Shown here in pieces: positions 6,806 through 14,961 of a stretch of DNA of 18,001 nucleotides (position 1 is its first letter; each line of letters opens with the position of its first letter). The notes under the pieces were generated by a model. The model was given only the letters and a program-made list of their open reading frames with translations, made no database searches and was not told the DNA's origin. Source of the DNA: DQTL01 sp964396505 (GTDB taxonomy: Bacteria > Bacteroidota > Bacteroidia > Flavobacteriales > Flavobacteriaceae); assembly GCA_964396505.1 (NCBI GenBank), contig CAYNFJ010000037.1, forward strand, positions 1-18,001. Direction: 5' to 3'. The position numbers and the translations under genes are program-made.

Positions 6806-7930
6806 TTAGCTAAACATTTCTCTTATCTTATCGAAAAAAGAGCCATCTTTACTGGAAGGACTCGGTATAAAATTGTCATCATTAAGTGAATTTTCAAAGA
6901 ATTTTCTTTGATCTTTGGTCAAATGTTTGGGTGTCCACACATTTACATGGACCAACATATCACCGGTACCATATCCATCCAAACTGGGAATACCTTTACC
7001 TCTTAATCTAAATATTTTTCCGGACTGGGTTCCATTTTCTATTTTTATTTTGACCTTACCATTAACCGTTTCTATTTCCTTATCGGTACCTAAAGCTGCT
7101 TCGGGAAAGCTAATAAACAATTGGTAATGGATATTATTACCTTCTCTTTTTAAAGATTCGTGTTCTATTTCTTGAATAACAACCAACAAATCACCCGAAA
7201 CAGAATTTGCACCGGGAGCTTCATTTCCTTTTCCGGCTACTTTGAGCTGAACCCCATCTACTACACCGGGAGGAATCACTATTTCCACCATTTCTTCTTT
7301 TACTTCCAATCCTTGACTGTCGGATCCATGAGGTCTTTTATCAATAATTTGTCCGGCTCCGGAACAGGTAGGGCATGTACTGGAAGTCTGCATTCTACCT
7401 AATATAGTATTTCTAACTTGCATAACCTGTCCTGCGCCATTGCACGTACTACAGGTTTTATAACTAACGCCGGCAGCTTTGACTTTTCTTCTAACCTTTA
7501 CTTTCTTGGTAACCCCTTCTGCAATTTCCTGTAAGTTTAATTTTAAACGAATTCGTAAATTACTACCTTTGACTCTCACTTGGCGTTGTCTGCTACTGCC
7601 CCCAAATCCGGAGAAAGCACCCCCAAAATGTCCTCCAAAGATATCGCCAAAATGGCTAAAGATATCTTCCATATTCATATGAGCTCCTCCACCAAATCCA
7701 CCGCCGTTTTCAAAGGCGGCATGACCATATTGATCATATCGTGCTCTTTTGTCGGGATCCCCTAAGATTTCATAAGCCTCCGCAGCTAGTTTAAATTTTT
7801 CTTCAGCTTCCTTATCACCGGGATTTTTATCGGGATGATGCTGTATTGCTTTTTTGCGATACGCCTTTTTGATATCTGCCTGCGAGGCAGATTTTGTTAT
7901 TTCTAAAATTTCGTAATAATCTACTTTCAT
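6806..7930 (-). CDS. dnaJ: Chaperone DnaJ (Hsp40) with a single zinc centre
   Basis: DnaJ delivers unfolded clients to DnaK and stimulates its ATPase. The 374-residue protein has a J domain (1-68, HPD at 32-34), a Gly/Phe-rich linker (about 70-112) and two C-terminal substrate-binding domains with a dimerisation tail. The zinc region has only two CxxCxGxG motifs (C160/C163 and C186/C189), where classical DnaJ has four. Their context (GAGQV, then MQTSSTCPTC) matches motifs 2 and 3, the pair forming zinc centre 2; motifs 1 and 4 are absent. The frame is otherwise complete, so this is not a damaged gene, and I recall the same layout in other flavobacterial DnaJ. It follows grpE by 8 nt and ends in the terminator at 6725-6764. 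Confidence 0.96.
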   Translation of the reverse strand: MKVDYYEILEITKSASQADIKKAYRKKAIQHHPDKNPGDKEAEEKFKLAAEAYEILGDPDKRARYDQYGHAAFENGGGFGGGAHMNMEDIFSHFGDIFGGHFGGAFSGFGGSSRQRQVRVKGSNLRIRLKLNLQEIAEGVTKKVKVRRKVKAAGVSYKTCSTCNGAGQVMQVRNTILGRMQTSSTCPTCSGAGQIIDKRPHGSDSQGLEVKEEMVEIVIPPGVVDGVQLKVAGKGNEAPGANSVSGDLLVVIQEIEHESLKREGNNIHYQLFISFPEAALGTDKEIETVNGKVKIKIENGTQSGKIFRLRGKGIPSLDGYGTGDMLVHVNVWTPKHLTKDQRKFFENSLNDDNFIPSPSSKDGSFFDKIREMFS

Positions 7931-7938
7931 ATTTCTTA

Positions 7939-8490
7939 TTAATTACCAACCACTACTTTAGGAAATCGAATGATTACATCGCCTAACATATAACCTTGCT
8001 CGGTCACGTCAATGATTTTGCCTTTTAATTTTTTCTTGGGAGCCGGTATTTGCGTAATAGCTTGGTGTTTTTCAGGGTCAAATACATCGCCTTGTTTCAC
8101 TTTCATAAGGGTCAATCCCTTTTGTTCCAAAGTATTTCTAAACTTATCGGCTATTAATTGAACACCTTTGAACAATTCATCATCTTCAGATTTTTTAATC
8201 TCTGCCAAAGCTCTATCAAAATCATCCAATACCGGCAACAAGGCTGACATTAATTCACGATTGGCGGTTTTGAACAACTCCAAACGTTCCTTGGCCGTAC
8301 GTTTTTTATAATTTTCAAATTCAGCAAATAAGCGTAAAAAACGGTCTTTCTCTTGTTGCAGCAATTCTTCTACAGTAGGATTATCATCATTAACTTCCTC
8401 TGTATCAATAGATTCCTCTTTGTTTTTGATATCATTTTCCTCTTCTGTAGTAAACTCTTTTTTTGTATTCTTGTCTTTATTTTTACTCAT
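7939..8490 (-). CDS. grpE: Nucleotide exchange factor GrpE
   Basis: GrpE releases ADP from DnaK so that clients are let go. The 183-residue protein has a very charged N-terminus (about 1-40, Lys/Glu/Asp-rich), a long coiled-coil helix (about 40-95 with RFLRLFAEFENYKKRT), a shorter helix pair containing LLPVLDDFDRAL, and the C-terminal beta-wing with FDPEKHQAI and the closing GYMLGDVIIRFPKVVV. All are family hallmarks. It is the first gene of a two-gene operon with dnaJ; dnaK is not in the window. A TAnnTTTG box lies 37 bp upstream. I see no CIRCE repeat, so HrcA control is not supported here. Confidence 0.96.
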   Translation of the reverse strand: MSKNKDKNTKKEFTTEEENDIKNKEESIDTEEVNDDNPTVEELLQQEKDRFLRLFAEFENYKKRTAKERLELFKTANRELMSALLPVLDDFDRALAEIKKSEDDELFKGVQLIADKFRNTLEQKGLTLMKVKQGDVFDPEKHQAITQIPAPKKKLKGKIIDVTEQGYMLGDVIIRFPKVVVGN

Positions 8491-8526
8491 AATACATGCT
8501 ATTTTCGTTAATCACTTTCTACTATG

Positions 8527-8534
8527 CAAAAGTA
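8527..8534 (-). promoter_or_regulatory. Bacteroidota -7 box for grpE-dnaJ
   Basis: The minus strand reads TACTTTTG, an exact TAnnTTTG match 36 bp before the grpE ATG (8490). It appears to be a housekeeping-type promoter; no heat-shock operator is visible around it. Confidence 0.6.
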
Positions 8535-8611
8535 TTGCCAGTACCTAATAAATGCCATTTTGACACCCATTTATATATACTTGTATCGAGTGTATTGAGG
8601 ATAGGCATTGA

Positions 8612-10804
8612 TTATTTTTTAGGATGTACCAGTGTCATTTCATCAATCAAATGAGAGGCTCCTGCATATTTATCGATAATGAACAATACATAACGTACAT
8701 CGACCATAATATTTCTGCAAATGCTCGCATCGTAATTATAATCACTCATCGTACCTTCCCAAACCCGATCAAAGTTAAGACCTATTAAGTTCCCATAGGC
8801 ATCTAACACCGGACTACCCGAATTACCTCCGGTTGTATGATTGGTTCCAATAAAATTTACAGGCATTTTACCATTGACACCATAGGCTCCATAATCTTTT
8901 GCAGCATATAAATCTTGTAATTTTGGACTGACATCAAATTCATAATCTCCGGGGATATATTTTTCTATCACACCTTCTAAATAGGAAACCGGCAAGTAAG
9001 TAACACCATCTTTAGGTTGATAGCCTTTCACCCGACCGTACGTAACCCGTAAAGTGCTATTAGCATCCGGAAAATAACGCATTTTGGGAAAAACTTGAAT
9101 CAAGCCTTTGATATATTTTTTTTGCAGTGCATCGACCTGATCTTTAATAGCATAATAATTGGGATTCAACTCATTAAAGAACTTTTCAGAGAATTTTTTC
9201 CCAATTTGATATGCCGGATCTGCATCTAATTTTTTGATAATTAAGGTCGCATCCTCTCCTGTAAATAAATCCTGTAATCCTTTGACAGAAACCAGTTTAG
9301 ACTGCGTATAAACCCCGGCTGCCAAGTCTTTCATAGCTTGATCCAGGTCTTGATATTTAGCAGTAGAATCGGGATATTTACGGTAATAGATACCCATCAA
9401 TTTGGCAAAAATCTCCTGATCTACCTTCGCATTATAATTTTTATAAAAACCATCTAAACTTTTGACAAAACTGTCTTTTTGTTTTAAAAACTCCTCGCTT
9501 CCTTTTCTATGATACACCTGTTCCAATTGATATAATTGAAAACTCAAGTGCATCAATTCAATATTTCGATAGATGATTTCAACCCAATAATCTCTAGCCT
9601 GTGCCGCTTCGCCATATTGTTGATATAATTGATCAAAATCCGCTAGAATGCCATCGTACTCGGTTAAGCCTTTTTCTTTGACAATTTGTTTGAATTTTTC
9701 TTCTAAAACTCTTTTTTTCGCTACGGCGTGTGATGCAATCAGTCCTTGACTTTCACCAATCCATTTTTTCCAATAATTGGCAATCCCTGCAAATTTAGAG
9801 GCATATTGAATCTTGATACGCTCATCTTTACGCATATATTTGTCCATTATAGCCAAGGAAGCTTCTCTTATAGCTATTTTATCAGGGTTTAATTTATTGA
9901 CAATCTGATCAATAGCTACTGATGGTAAATATTCATTGGTACGTCCCGGAAAACCAAAAACCAATGTAAAATCATCTTCTGCAACCCCATCCAGTGATAC
10001 CGGTAAAAAATGCTTGGGTTTGTATGGGACATTGGATTCACTATAGGTTGCCGGTTCATTGTTTTGGTTGGCGTAAATCCGGAACAAAGAAAAATCTCCG
10101 GAATGACGAGGCCACATCCAATTATCAGTATCGGCACCAAACTTGCCAATAGAAGAAGGAGGCGCTCCTACCAAACGAATATCTTTATAATCTTCGCTGA
10201 CAATCAAATAAAATTCATTTCCGGCACTAAAACTCTTTACTTTAGCGTCCTGCCATTCTTCAATATGTAAACTATCTAAAATATTTTTTCTGTTTTCTTG
10301 TAATTTTTTTTCAAACTCAGTTCCTTCCAGATTTTGGGAACCGGACAGCATCTTATCGGTGACATTATCCATACGTACTATAAAGGTAACCACCATGCCG
10401 GGATTAGGAAGTTCAGAGGCTTGATCCTTTGCCCAAAATCCATCGGTCAAGTAATCGTGTGCTATGGTAGAATGAGATTGCACTGCGCCGTATCCACAAT
10501 GATGATTGGTTAACAACAAGCCTTGATCTGAAATAATCTCGGCAGTACAACCGCCATTAAATTGAACAATTGCATCTTTAATACTGGGTTTTTTGGTATT
10601 GTATATATCCGATGCGGATAATTTACTTCCCAAATAGTGCATTTCTACTTCATTCATCCCTTCCAATTCCGAAGGGATCCACATACCTCCTTGCATTTTG
10701 GTCATATCCTGCTTAGGTAGTGTCTGTTGCGTGGTTAATTGTGTGGTTTTACAAGAGATAAAGCCTGTTAAAACAAGCAATAAAATAAATTTATAAAATT
10801 TCAT
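8612..10804 (-). CDS. S46 family dipeptidyl-peptidase, DPP11-like (Asp/Glu-specific)
   Basis: S46 enzymes are exopeptidases of the cell envelope that remove dipeptides from oligopeptides, feeding cells that live on peptides. The 730-residue protein has the full family length. The likely catalytic triad is H102 (in TNHHCGYG), D237 (in HSGDFSLF) and S662 (in TTGGNSGSP). The residue 18 positions after the serine, which sets P1 preference in this family, is Arg680 (in LNFDR). Arg here is the DPP11 type (acidic P1), whereas DPP7 has Gly. The N-terminus is hydrophobic and reaches Cys18 in FISC, so it may be a lipoprotein, though the lipobox is imperfect; a plain signal peptide is the alternative. 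It is a single gene downstream of no visible operon partner. I found no clear terminator. Confidence 0.93.
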   Translation of the reverse strand: MKFYKFILLLVLTGFISCKTTQLTTQQTLPKQDMTKMQGGMWIPSELEGMNEVEMHYLGSKLSASDIYNTKKPSIKDAIVQFNGGCTAEIISDQGLLLTNHHCGYGAVQSHSTIAHDYLTDGFWAKDQASELPNPGMVVTFIVRMDNVTDKMLSGSQNLEGTEFEKKLQENRKNILDSLHIEEWQDAKVKSFSAGNEFYLIVSEDYKDIRLVGAPPSSIGKFGADTDNWMWPRHSGDFSLFRIYANQNNEPATYSESNVPYKPKHFLPVSLDGVAEDDFTLVFGFPGRTNEYLPSVAIDQIVNKLNPDKIAIREASLAIMDKYMRKDERIKIQYASKFAGIANYWKKWIGESQGLIASHAVAKKRVLEEKFKQIVKEKGLTEYDGILADFDQLYQQYGEAAQARDYWVEIIYRNIELMHLSFQLYQLEQVYHRKGSEEFLKQKDSFVKSLDGFYKNYNAKVDQEIFAKLMGIYYRKYPDSTAKYQDLDQAMKDLAAGVYTQSKLVSVKGLQDLFTGEDATLIIKKLDADPAYQIGKKFSEKFFNELNPNYYAIKDQVDALQKKYIKGLIQVFPKMRYFPDANSTLRVTYGRVKGYQPKDGVTYLPVSYLEGVIEKYIPGDYEFDVSPKLQDLYAAKDYGAYGVNGKMPVNFIGTNHTTGGNSGSPVLDAYGNLIGLNFDRVWEGTMSDYNYDASICRNIMVDVRYVLFIIDKYAGASHLIDEMTLVHPKK

Positions 10805-10979
10805 ACAAATACATTTAGAATAAAAAAAAGGAATTTAATAATGGACGAAAATACTAAAAGATATTGAATATAGCCTTACAATATAATTGGTTTTACTATT
10901 TTAGCACACATTTATGACTTGAAAATTTTTGATCGATAATCACGAACAGTCATACAAATAATTATATATACAATAATAG

Positions 10980-12290
10980 ATGGAACATAAGATACCTTTT
11001 TTTACCGATGATACCATAGTGTTTGGTATTTTAATGCTCACTTTGGGAATTATATTTTACACGGCTTCACTTAAAAAAGGTTTTTGGCCTAAATTTTACA
11101 AAATTGTTCCGGCTTTATTTATGGCTTATATGTTTCCGGCATTATTAACCACTATTGGATTAATTTCTCCGGAATGGAAAAGCCAAGTAGGAGGCGAACT
11201 AATAGTACACAAATCAAATTTATATTATGTTTCCAGCAGATATTTGCTACCGGCTGCACTGGTTTTGATGACATTGAGTATCGATCTAAAATCTGTGTTC
11301 AATTTGGGACCAAAAGCATTGATTATGTTTTTTACAGGAACCTTGGGGATTATCATAGGAGGACCTGTGGCAGTATTGTTAATAGGGCTGGTTTCTCCGG
11401 AAACGGTGGGTGGTGTTGGCCATGATGCGGTATGGCGCGGTTTATCTACCCTTGCAGGAAGTTGGATAGGTGGTGGTGCCAACCAGACTGCAATGTTGGA
11501 AATCTATGGCTACAATCAAGCCCTGTACGGCGGCATGGTATTTGTAGATATTGTGGTTGCCAATATTTGGATGGCCTTGCTATTAATAGGAATCGGACGT
11601 TCCAAAAAAATAGATGCTTGGTTGGGTTCTGACACTTCTGCTATTGAACATTTAAAAGAAAAGGTGACCCATTTTTCTAAAAAAGTGGAAAGAAATCCTT
11701 CATTAACCGATTTGATTATCATCGGTGCTATTGCCTTTGGCACTGTTAGTATTTCGCATCTATTATCCGGTTATTTCAGCCGGTATTTTGAAAGTGTAGT
11801 CGCCAATATTGAAAGTGAAATGACCCGGAATATTTTTACTTTTTTAGATTCTAAATTTTTCTGGATGATTAGTTTCGCCACCTTAATTGCTATCGCACTT
11901 TCATTTACCAAAGCTAGAAACTACGAAGGAGCCGGAGCCAGTAAATTCGGAAGTGTTTTTATTTACATCTTAGTAGCTACTATCGGCATGAAAATGGATT
12001 TGACTCTCATCTTTGACAATATGGGATTGGTTGTTGTAGGATTGGTATGGATGAGTATTCACGCTTTACTTTTAATTCTGGTTGCCAAGTTGATCAAAGC
12101 GCCCTACTTCTTTTTAGCAGTCGGTAGCCAAGCCAATGTAGGAGGAGCTGCATCGGCACCCATTGTAGCAGCAGCTTTTCATCCATCTTTAGCCACAGTA
12201 GGGGTTTTACTAGCTGTATTTGGTTATGCGGTCGGCACGGTCGGCGCTATTCTTACGACCATAATGATGCAAGTAGTCGCCCCTCATTAA
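10980..12290 (+). CDS. DUF819 family integral membrane protein
   Basis: The protein has 436 residues, very hydrophobic, with roughly eleven to twelve membrane segments. Glycine-rich motifs typical of DUF819 (YjcL-like) are present: GSWIGGGANQTAM around residues 160-172, a second half with KMDLTLIFDN, and SQANVGGAASAPIVAAAFHP then GVLLAVFGYAVGTVGA near the C-terminus. The two-fold arrangement of such motifs resembles secondary transporters, but no substrate is established for the family and the neighbours give no hint. The gene stands alone, divergent from the S46 peptidase (175-bp spacer without an exact TAnnTTTG box on either strand). Its TAA interlocks with the ligA stop. Confidence 0.88.
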   Translation: MEHKIPFFTDDTIVFGILMLTLGIIFYTASLKKGFWPKFYKIVPALFMAYMFPALLTTIGLISPEWKSQVGGELIVHKSNLYYVSSRYLLPAALVLMTLSIDLKSVFNLGPKALIMFFTGTLGIIIGGPVAVLLIGLVSPETVGGVGHDAVWRGLSTLAGSWIGGGANQTAMLEIYGYNQALYGGMVFVDIVVANIWMALLLIGIGRSKKIDAWLGSDTSAIEHLKEKVTHFSKKVERNPSLTDLIIIGAIAFGTVSISHLLSGYFSRYFESVVANIESEMTRNIFTFLDSKFFWMISFATLIAIALSFTKARNYEGAGASKFGSVFIYILVATIGMKMDLTLIFDNMGLVVVGLVWMSIHALLLILVAKLIKAPYFFLAVGSQANVGGAASAPIVAAAFHPSLATVGVLLAVFGYAVGTVGAILTTIMMQVVAPH

Positions 12291-14290
12291 TCTTGGTTTA
12301 TCAACTTGAGATAATCATCCTCTGAAATAATAGCTATCCCTAAACTTTCTGCTTTGGATCGTTTGGCAGGTCCCATTTTATCTCCGGCAATCAGATAATC
12401 GGTGTTTTTGGAAATAGCACTACTTACTTTTCCGCCATTGTCTTCTATTGATTGCTTGAGCTCATTTCTAGAAAATTTTGTAAAAACTCCGGACACAACT
12501 ATTTTTTTTCCTTTGAGAATTTCCGATTGTACCGTACTTTTCGATTCGTCTATCTGTAATTGCAATCCGTATTGTTTGAGTCTGTCAATAACTTGGATAT
12601 TGGTTAAGTCATTAAAAAAATCAATTAAACTGGTCGCTATACGGTCTCCTATTTCATCGACTGCTATAAGTTTTTCATAATCGGCAGCCATTAGATTATC
12701 AATGGACTTAAAATGTCGTGCCAATTTTTTGGCAACGGTCTCGCCAACGTACCGGATTCCCAAAGCATACAATACTTTTTCAAACGGAATTTTTTTAGAA
12801 TCGGCTATTCCCTTTACAATGTTTGCTGCTGATTTTTCAGCCATTCTTTCCAATGGAATGATTTGTTCTTTTTGTAATTCATACAAATCGGCATAATTAT
12901 GAATTAAATGTGCTTCAAACAGCAATGCGATTGTTTCACCTCCCAAACCGTCAATATTCATAGCCTTTCTGCTGATAAAATGCTCAATACGCCCTTTAAT
13001 TTGGGTAGGACAGCCATAATGATTGGGACAATAATGCTTGGCATCGCCTTCTTTTCTTTCCAATAGAGTTCCGCAATCGGGGCAATGAGTAATGTATTGA
13101 ACGGGTATTGAATCAGCAGGTCTTTTACTGGTATCAACTCCTACAATTTTAGGGATAATTTCGCCACCCTTTTCTACAAAAACGACATCGTTTATACGAA
13201 TATCCAATTTATTAATTTGGTCTTCGTTGTGTAAAGAAGCTCGTTTGACAATAGTTCCTGCCAATTGTACCGGTTCCAGATTGGCAACCGGTGTAATGGC
13301 TCCGGTACGCCCTACTTGGTAATCAATACTCAATAGTTTACTAACGGCCTGTTCTGCCTTAAATTTATAAGCAATTGCCCAACGAGGTGATTTGGCCGTA
13401 TAGCCCAACTCATCTTGTTGTGCCAGTGAATTTACTTTAATAACCACACCGTCTGTTTCATAATCCAATTGATGTCTGGCGGTATCCCAATGTGTAATAA
13501 AATCAAAAACAGCTGCTATGGATTTGCATATTTTTATATCTTCCGGAATCTTAAAACCGGCTTTTTTGGCTTGAAGTAGGGTGTTATAATGTGTTTCATA
13601 TTGATTACTTCCTACTACTTGATACAACAAACAATCCAGCGGTCTTCGGGCAGCCTCGGCACTGTCTTGTAATTTTAAGCTGCCACTCGCCGTATTTCTA
13701 GGATTGCTATAGGGTTCATACCCATCTTCTATACGTTCGGCATTCATTCGGTTAAATCCTTTAATGGGTAAAATAATTTCCCCTCTTATCTCAAAATCAT
13801 CTAGAAAAGGAGTTGCCAGTACCAAAGGAATGGATTTAATAGTTTTAATATTGGCGGTGACTTCATCGCCCTGAAAACCATCGCCACGCGTTACCGCATG
13901 TTGCAAAACACCATTCTTATAAATAAGATTGATAGACGCTCCATCGTATTTTAATTCACACGTATATTCTACTTGATTGGTTCCTAATATTTTTTGGATT
14001 CTTTTTTCCCAATCTGATAAATCTTCCTTAGAATACGAATTATCCAAGGAGTACATCCTATTTTTATGTGTAAGTGTATTAAAATTTTTAGTAATCTCCC
14101 CTCCTACCCGTTGTGTAGGTGAGTTAGGATCTTGAAATTCTGGATACTCTTTTTCTAATTGTTCCAATTGTTTTAACAAAATATCAAACTCATAATCCGA
14201 AATAGTGGGTGTATCCAGCACATAATAATTGTAATTATGTTGTCGTAATTGTTTCCGTAATTCGTTGATTTTTTGTTGAATATCTGACAT
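12287..14290 (-). CDS. ligA: NAD-dependent DNA ligase
   Basis: LigA seals nicks in DNA during replication and repair using NAD. The 667-residue protein has the complete domain series: NAD-recognition Ia domain with YYVLDTPTISDYEFD (22-36), adenylation domain with active-site Lys114 in ELKYDG, GYEPYSNPRNTASGSLK (190-206), DGVVIKV, an OB fold with VGRTGAITPVA, a four-cysteine zinc finger (C403, C406, C421, C427), helix-hairpin-helix repeats and a C-terminal BRCT domain (about 590-667). The zinc spacing C-x2-C-x14-C-x5-C is standard. The gene is monocistronic. Upstream, near 14318-14333, is an imperfect palindrome around TAAATTTA, with no exact -7 box. Confidence 0.97.
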   Translation of the reverse strand: MSDIQQKINELRKQLRQHNYNYYVLDTPTISDYEFDILLKQLEQLEKEYPEFQDPNSPTQRVGGEITKNFNTLTHKNRMYSLDNSYSKEDLSDWEKRIQKILGTNQVEYTCELKYDGASINLIYKNGVLQHAVTRGDGFQGDEVTANIKTIKSIPLVLATPFLDDFEIRGEIILPIKGFNRMNAERIEDGYEPYSNPRNTASGSLKLQDSAEAARRPLDCLLYQVVGSNQYETHYNTLLQAKKAGFKIPEDIKICKSIAAVFDFITHWDTARHQLDYETDGVVIKVNSLAQQDELGYTAKSPRWAIAYKFKAEQAVSKLLSIDYQVGRTGAITPVANLEPVQLAGTIVKRASLHNEDQINKLDIRINDVVFVEKGGEIIPKIVGVDTSKRPADSIPVQYITHCPDCGTLLERKEGDAKHYCPNHYGCPTQIKGRIEHFISRKAMNIDGLGGETIALLFEAHLIHNYADLYELQKEQIIPLERMAEKSAANIVKGIADSKKIPFEKVLYALGIRYVGETVAKKLARHFKSIDNLMAADYEKLIAVDEIGDRIATSLIDFFNDLTNIQVIDRLKQYGLQLQIDESKSTVQSEILKGKKIVVSGVFTKFSRNELKQSIEDNGGKVSSAISKNTDYLIAGDKMGPAKRSKAESLGIAIISEDDYLKLINQD

Positions 14291-14370
14291 ACAGGCTATT
14301 TTAATAAAAAGCTAAAAGTACTAAATTTAGCACTAATTTATCTTTATAATATACATTATTTTATCCTGTA

Positions 14371-14418
14371 AAAATACGAAATATCCGGAGATTAAATCTC
14401 AGTTACAAACCGGATATT
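14371..14418 (-). terminator. Probable terminator of the thioredoxin-like gene
   Basis: On the minus strand AATATCCG and CGGATATT form an 8-9 bp outer stem (14380-14418) enclosing a small inner hairpin GAGAT/ATCTC. It is followed by TCGTATTTTT, a weak T-tract. It lies between the thioredoxin-like stop and ligA. The loop is large and the tract interrupted, so efficiency is uncertain. Confidence 0.45.
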
Positions 14419-14442
14419 AACCCAAATAGAAATAAGCAATAA

Positions 14443-14784
14443 TCAATCAAACAAAATGGAGTAAGGTCTTGCCATAGCCATTTCTAATTCATCCATGCTA
14501 AAATGACGACTTTTACGCAATGTCTCCTTTCCCGCAAAAAAAGTGAGAATAGTAGGCTCAACAAAAACCGAGTATTTTCCTGCTATATCGGGACTGAGCT
14601 CTCTATCGACATAATAAAATTGCATTTTGGGAAATTTTTCTTCAATCAATTTCATCACCTTAGGTGCCAAAGCTTCACCAACATTGCAAGAACTGGAATT
14701 AAAATAGACAAACACAGCATCATGTTGTGCCAAAGCCTCATTGAATTCGTCTATGGTATTCAGATAGCCAAATTTATATGCCAT
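14443..14784 (-). CDS. Small thioredoxin-like protein with a single cysteine (C-N-V-G)
   Basis: The 113-residue protein has the length and pattern of a cytoplasmic thioredoxin: beta strand AVFVYFNSSS before the active site, a helix, strand MQFYYVDRE, and the cis-proline segment FVEPTILTFFAGKE. The active site reads SSC33-N-V-G36, so the second catalytic cysteine is replaced by Gly, and no other cysteine exists in the protein. It cannot work as a dithiol reductase in the classical way; a monothiol or mixed-disulfide role, or a non-catalytic role, is inferred. It has no signal peptide. It is divergent from trxB over a 177-bp spacer with an exact -7 box on each side, which suggests a functional link. 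Confidence 0.8.
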   Translation of the reverse strand: MAYKFGYLNTIDEFNEALAQHDAVFVYFNSSSCNVGEALAPKVMKLIEEKFPKMQFYYVDRELSPDIAGKYSVFVEPTILTFFAGKETLRKSRHFSMDELEMAMARPYSILFD

Positions 14785-14803
14785 TACTTTATAAAATTTG
14801 ATG

Positions 14804-14811
14804 CAAAATTA
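14804..14811 (-). promoter_or_regulatory. Bacteroidota -7 box for the thioredoxin-like gene
   Basis: The minus strand reads TAATTTTG, an exact TAnnTTTG match 19 bp before the ATG at 14784, implying a leader of only about 10-14 nt. Confidence 0.6.
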
Positions 14812-14916
14812 CTGTTTCTTAAGCTCATTTATGTTATTTTTGTTACAAATAAATAAAAATGATAGTGGCATTTTTGAAAATTATTAAAAATCACAGAGGA
14901 GTTGTATGAAATAGCC

Positions 14917-14924
14917 TATTTTTG
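14917..14924 (+). promoter_or_regulatory. Bacteroidota -7 box for trxB
   Basis: TATTTTTG matches TAnnTTTG exactly, 37 bp before the trxB ATG at 14962. A TTG at 14902-14904 is too close (12 bp) to be a normal -33 element. Confidence 0.6.
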
Positions 14925-14961
14925 CGACTATCAAATAAAAGATTAACATAAACAAACTATT

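Noticed and set aside
6806..7930. dnaJ as a damaged gene because two zinc motifs are missing
   Set aside because: The frame is complete, all domains are in order, and the remaining motifs pair properly as one zinc centre.
14318..14333. Imperfect palindrome around TAAATTTA upstream of ligA as an operator
   Set aside because: A/T-rich palindromes of this size are frequent in this composition; no second copy and no regulator gene is nearby.
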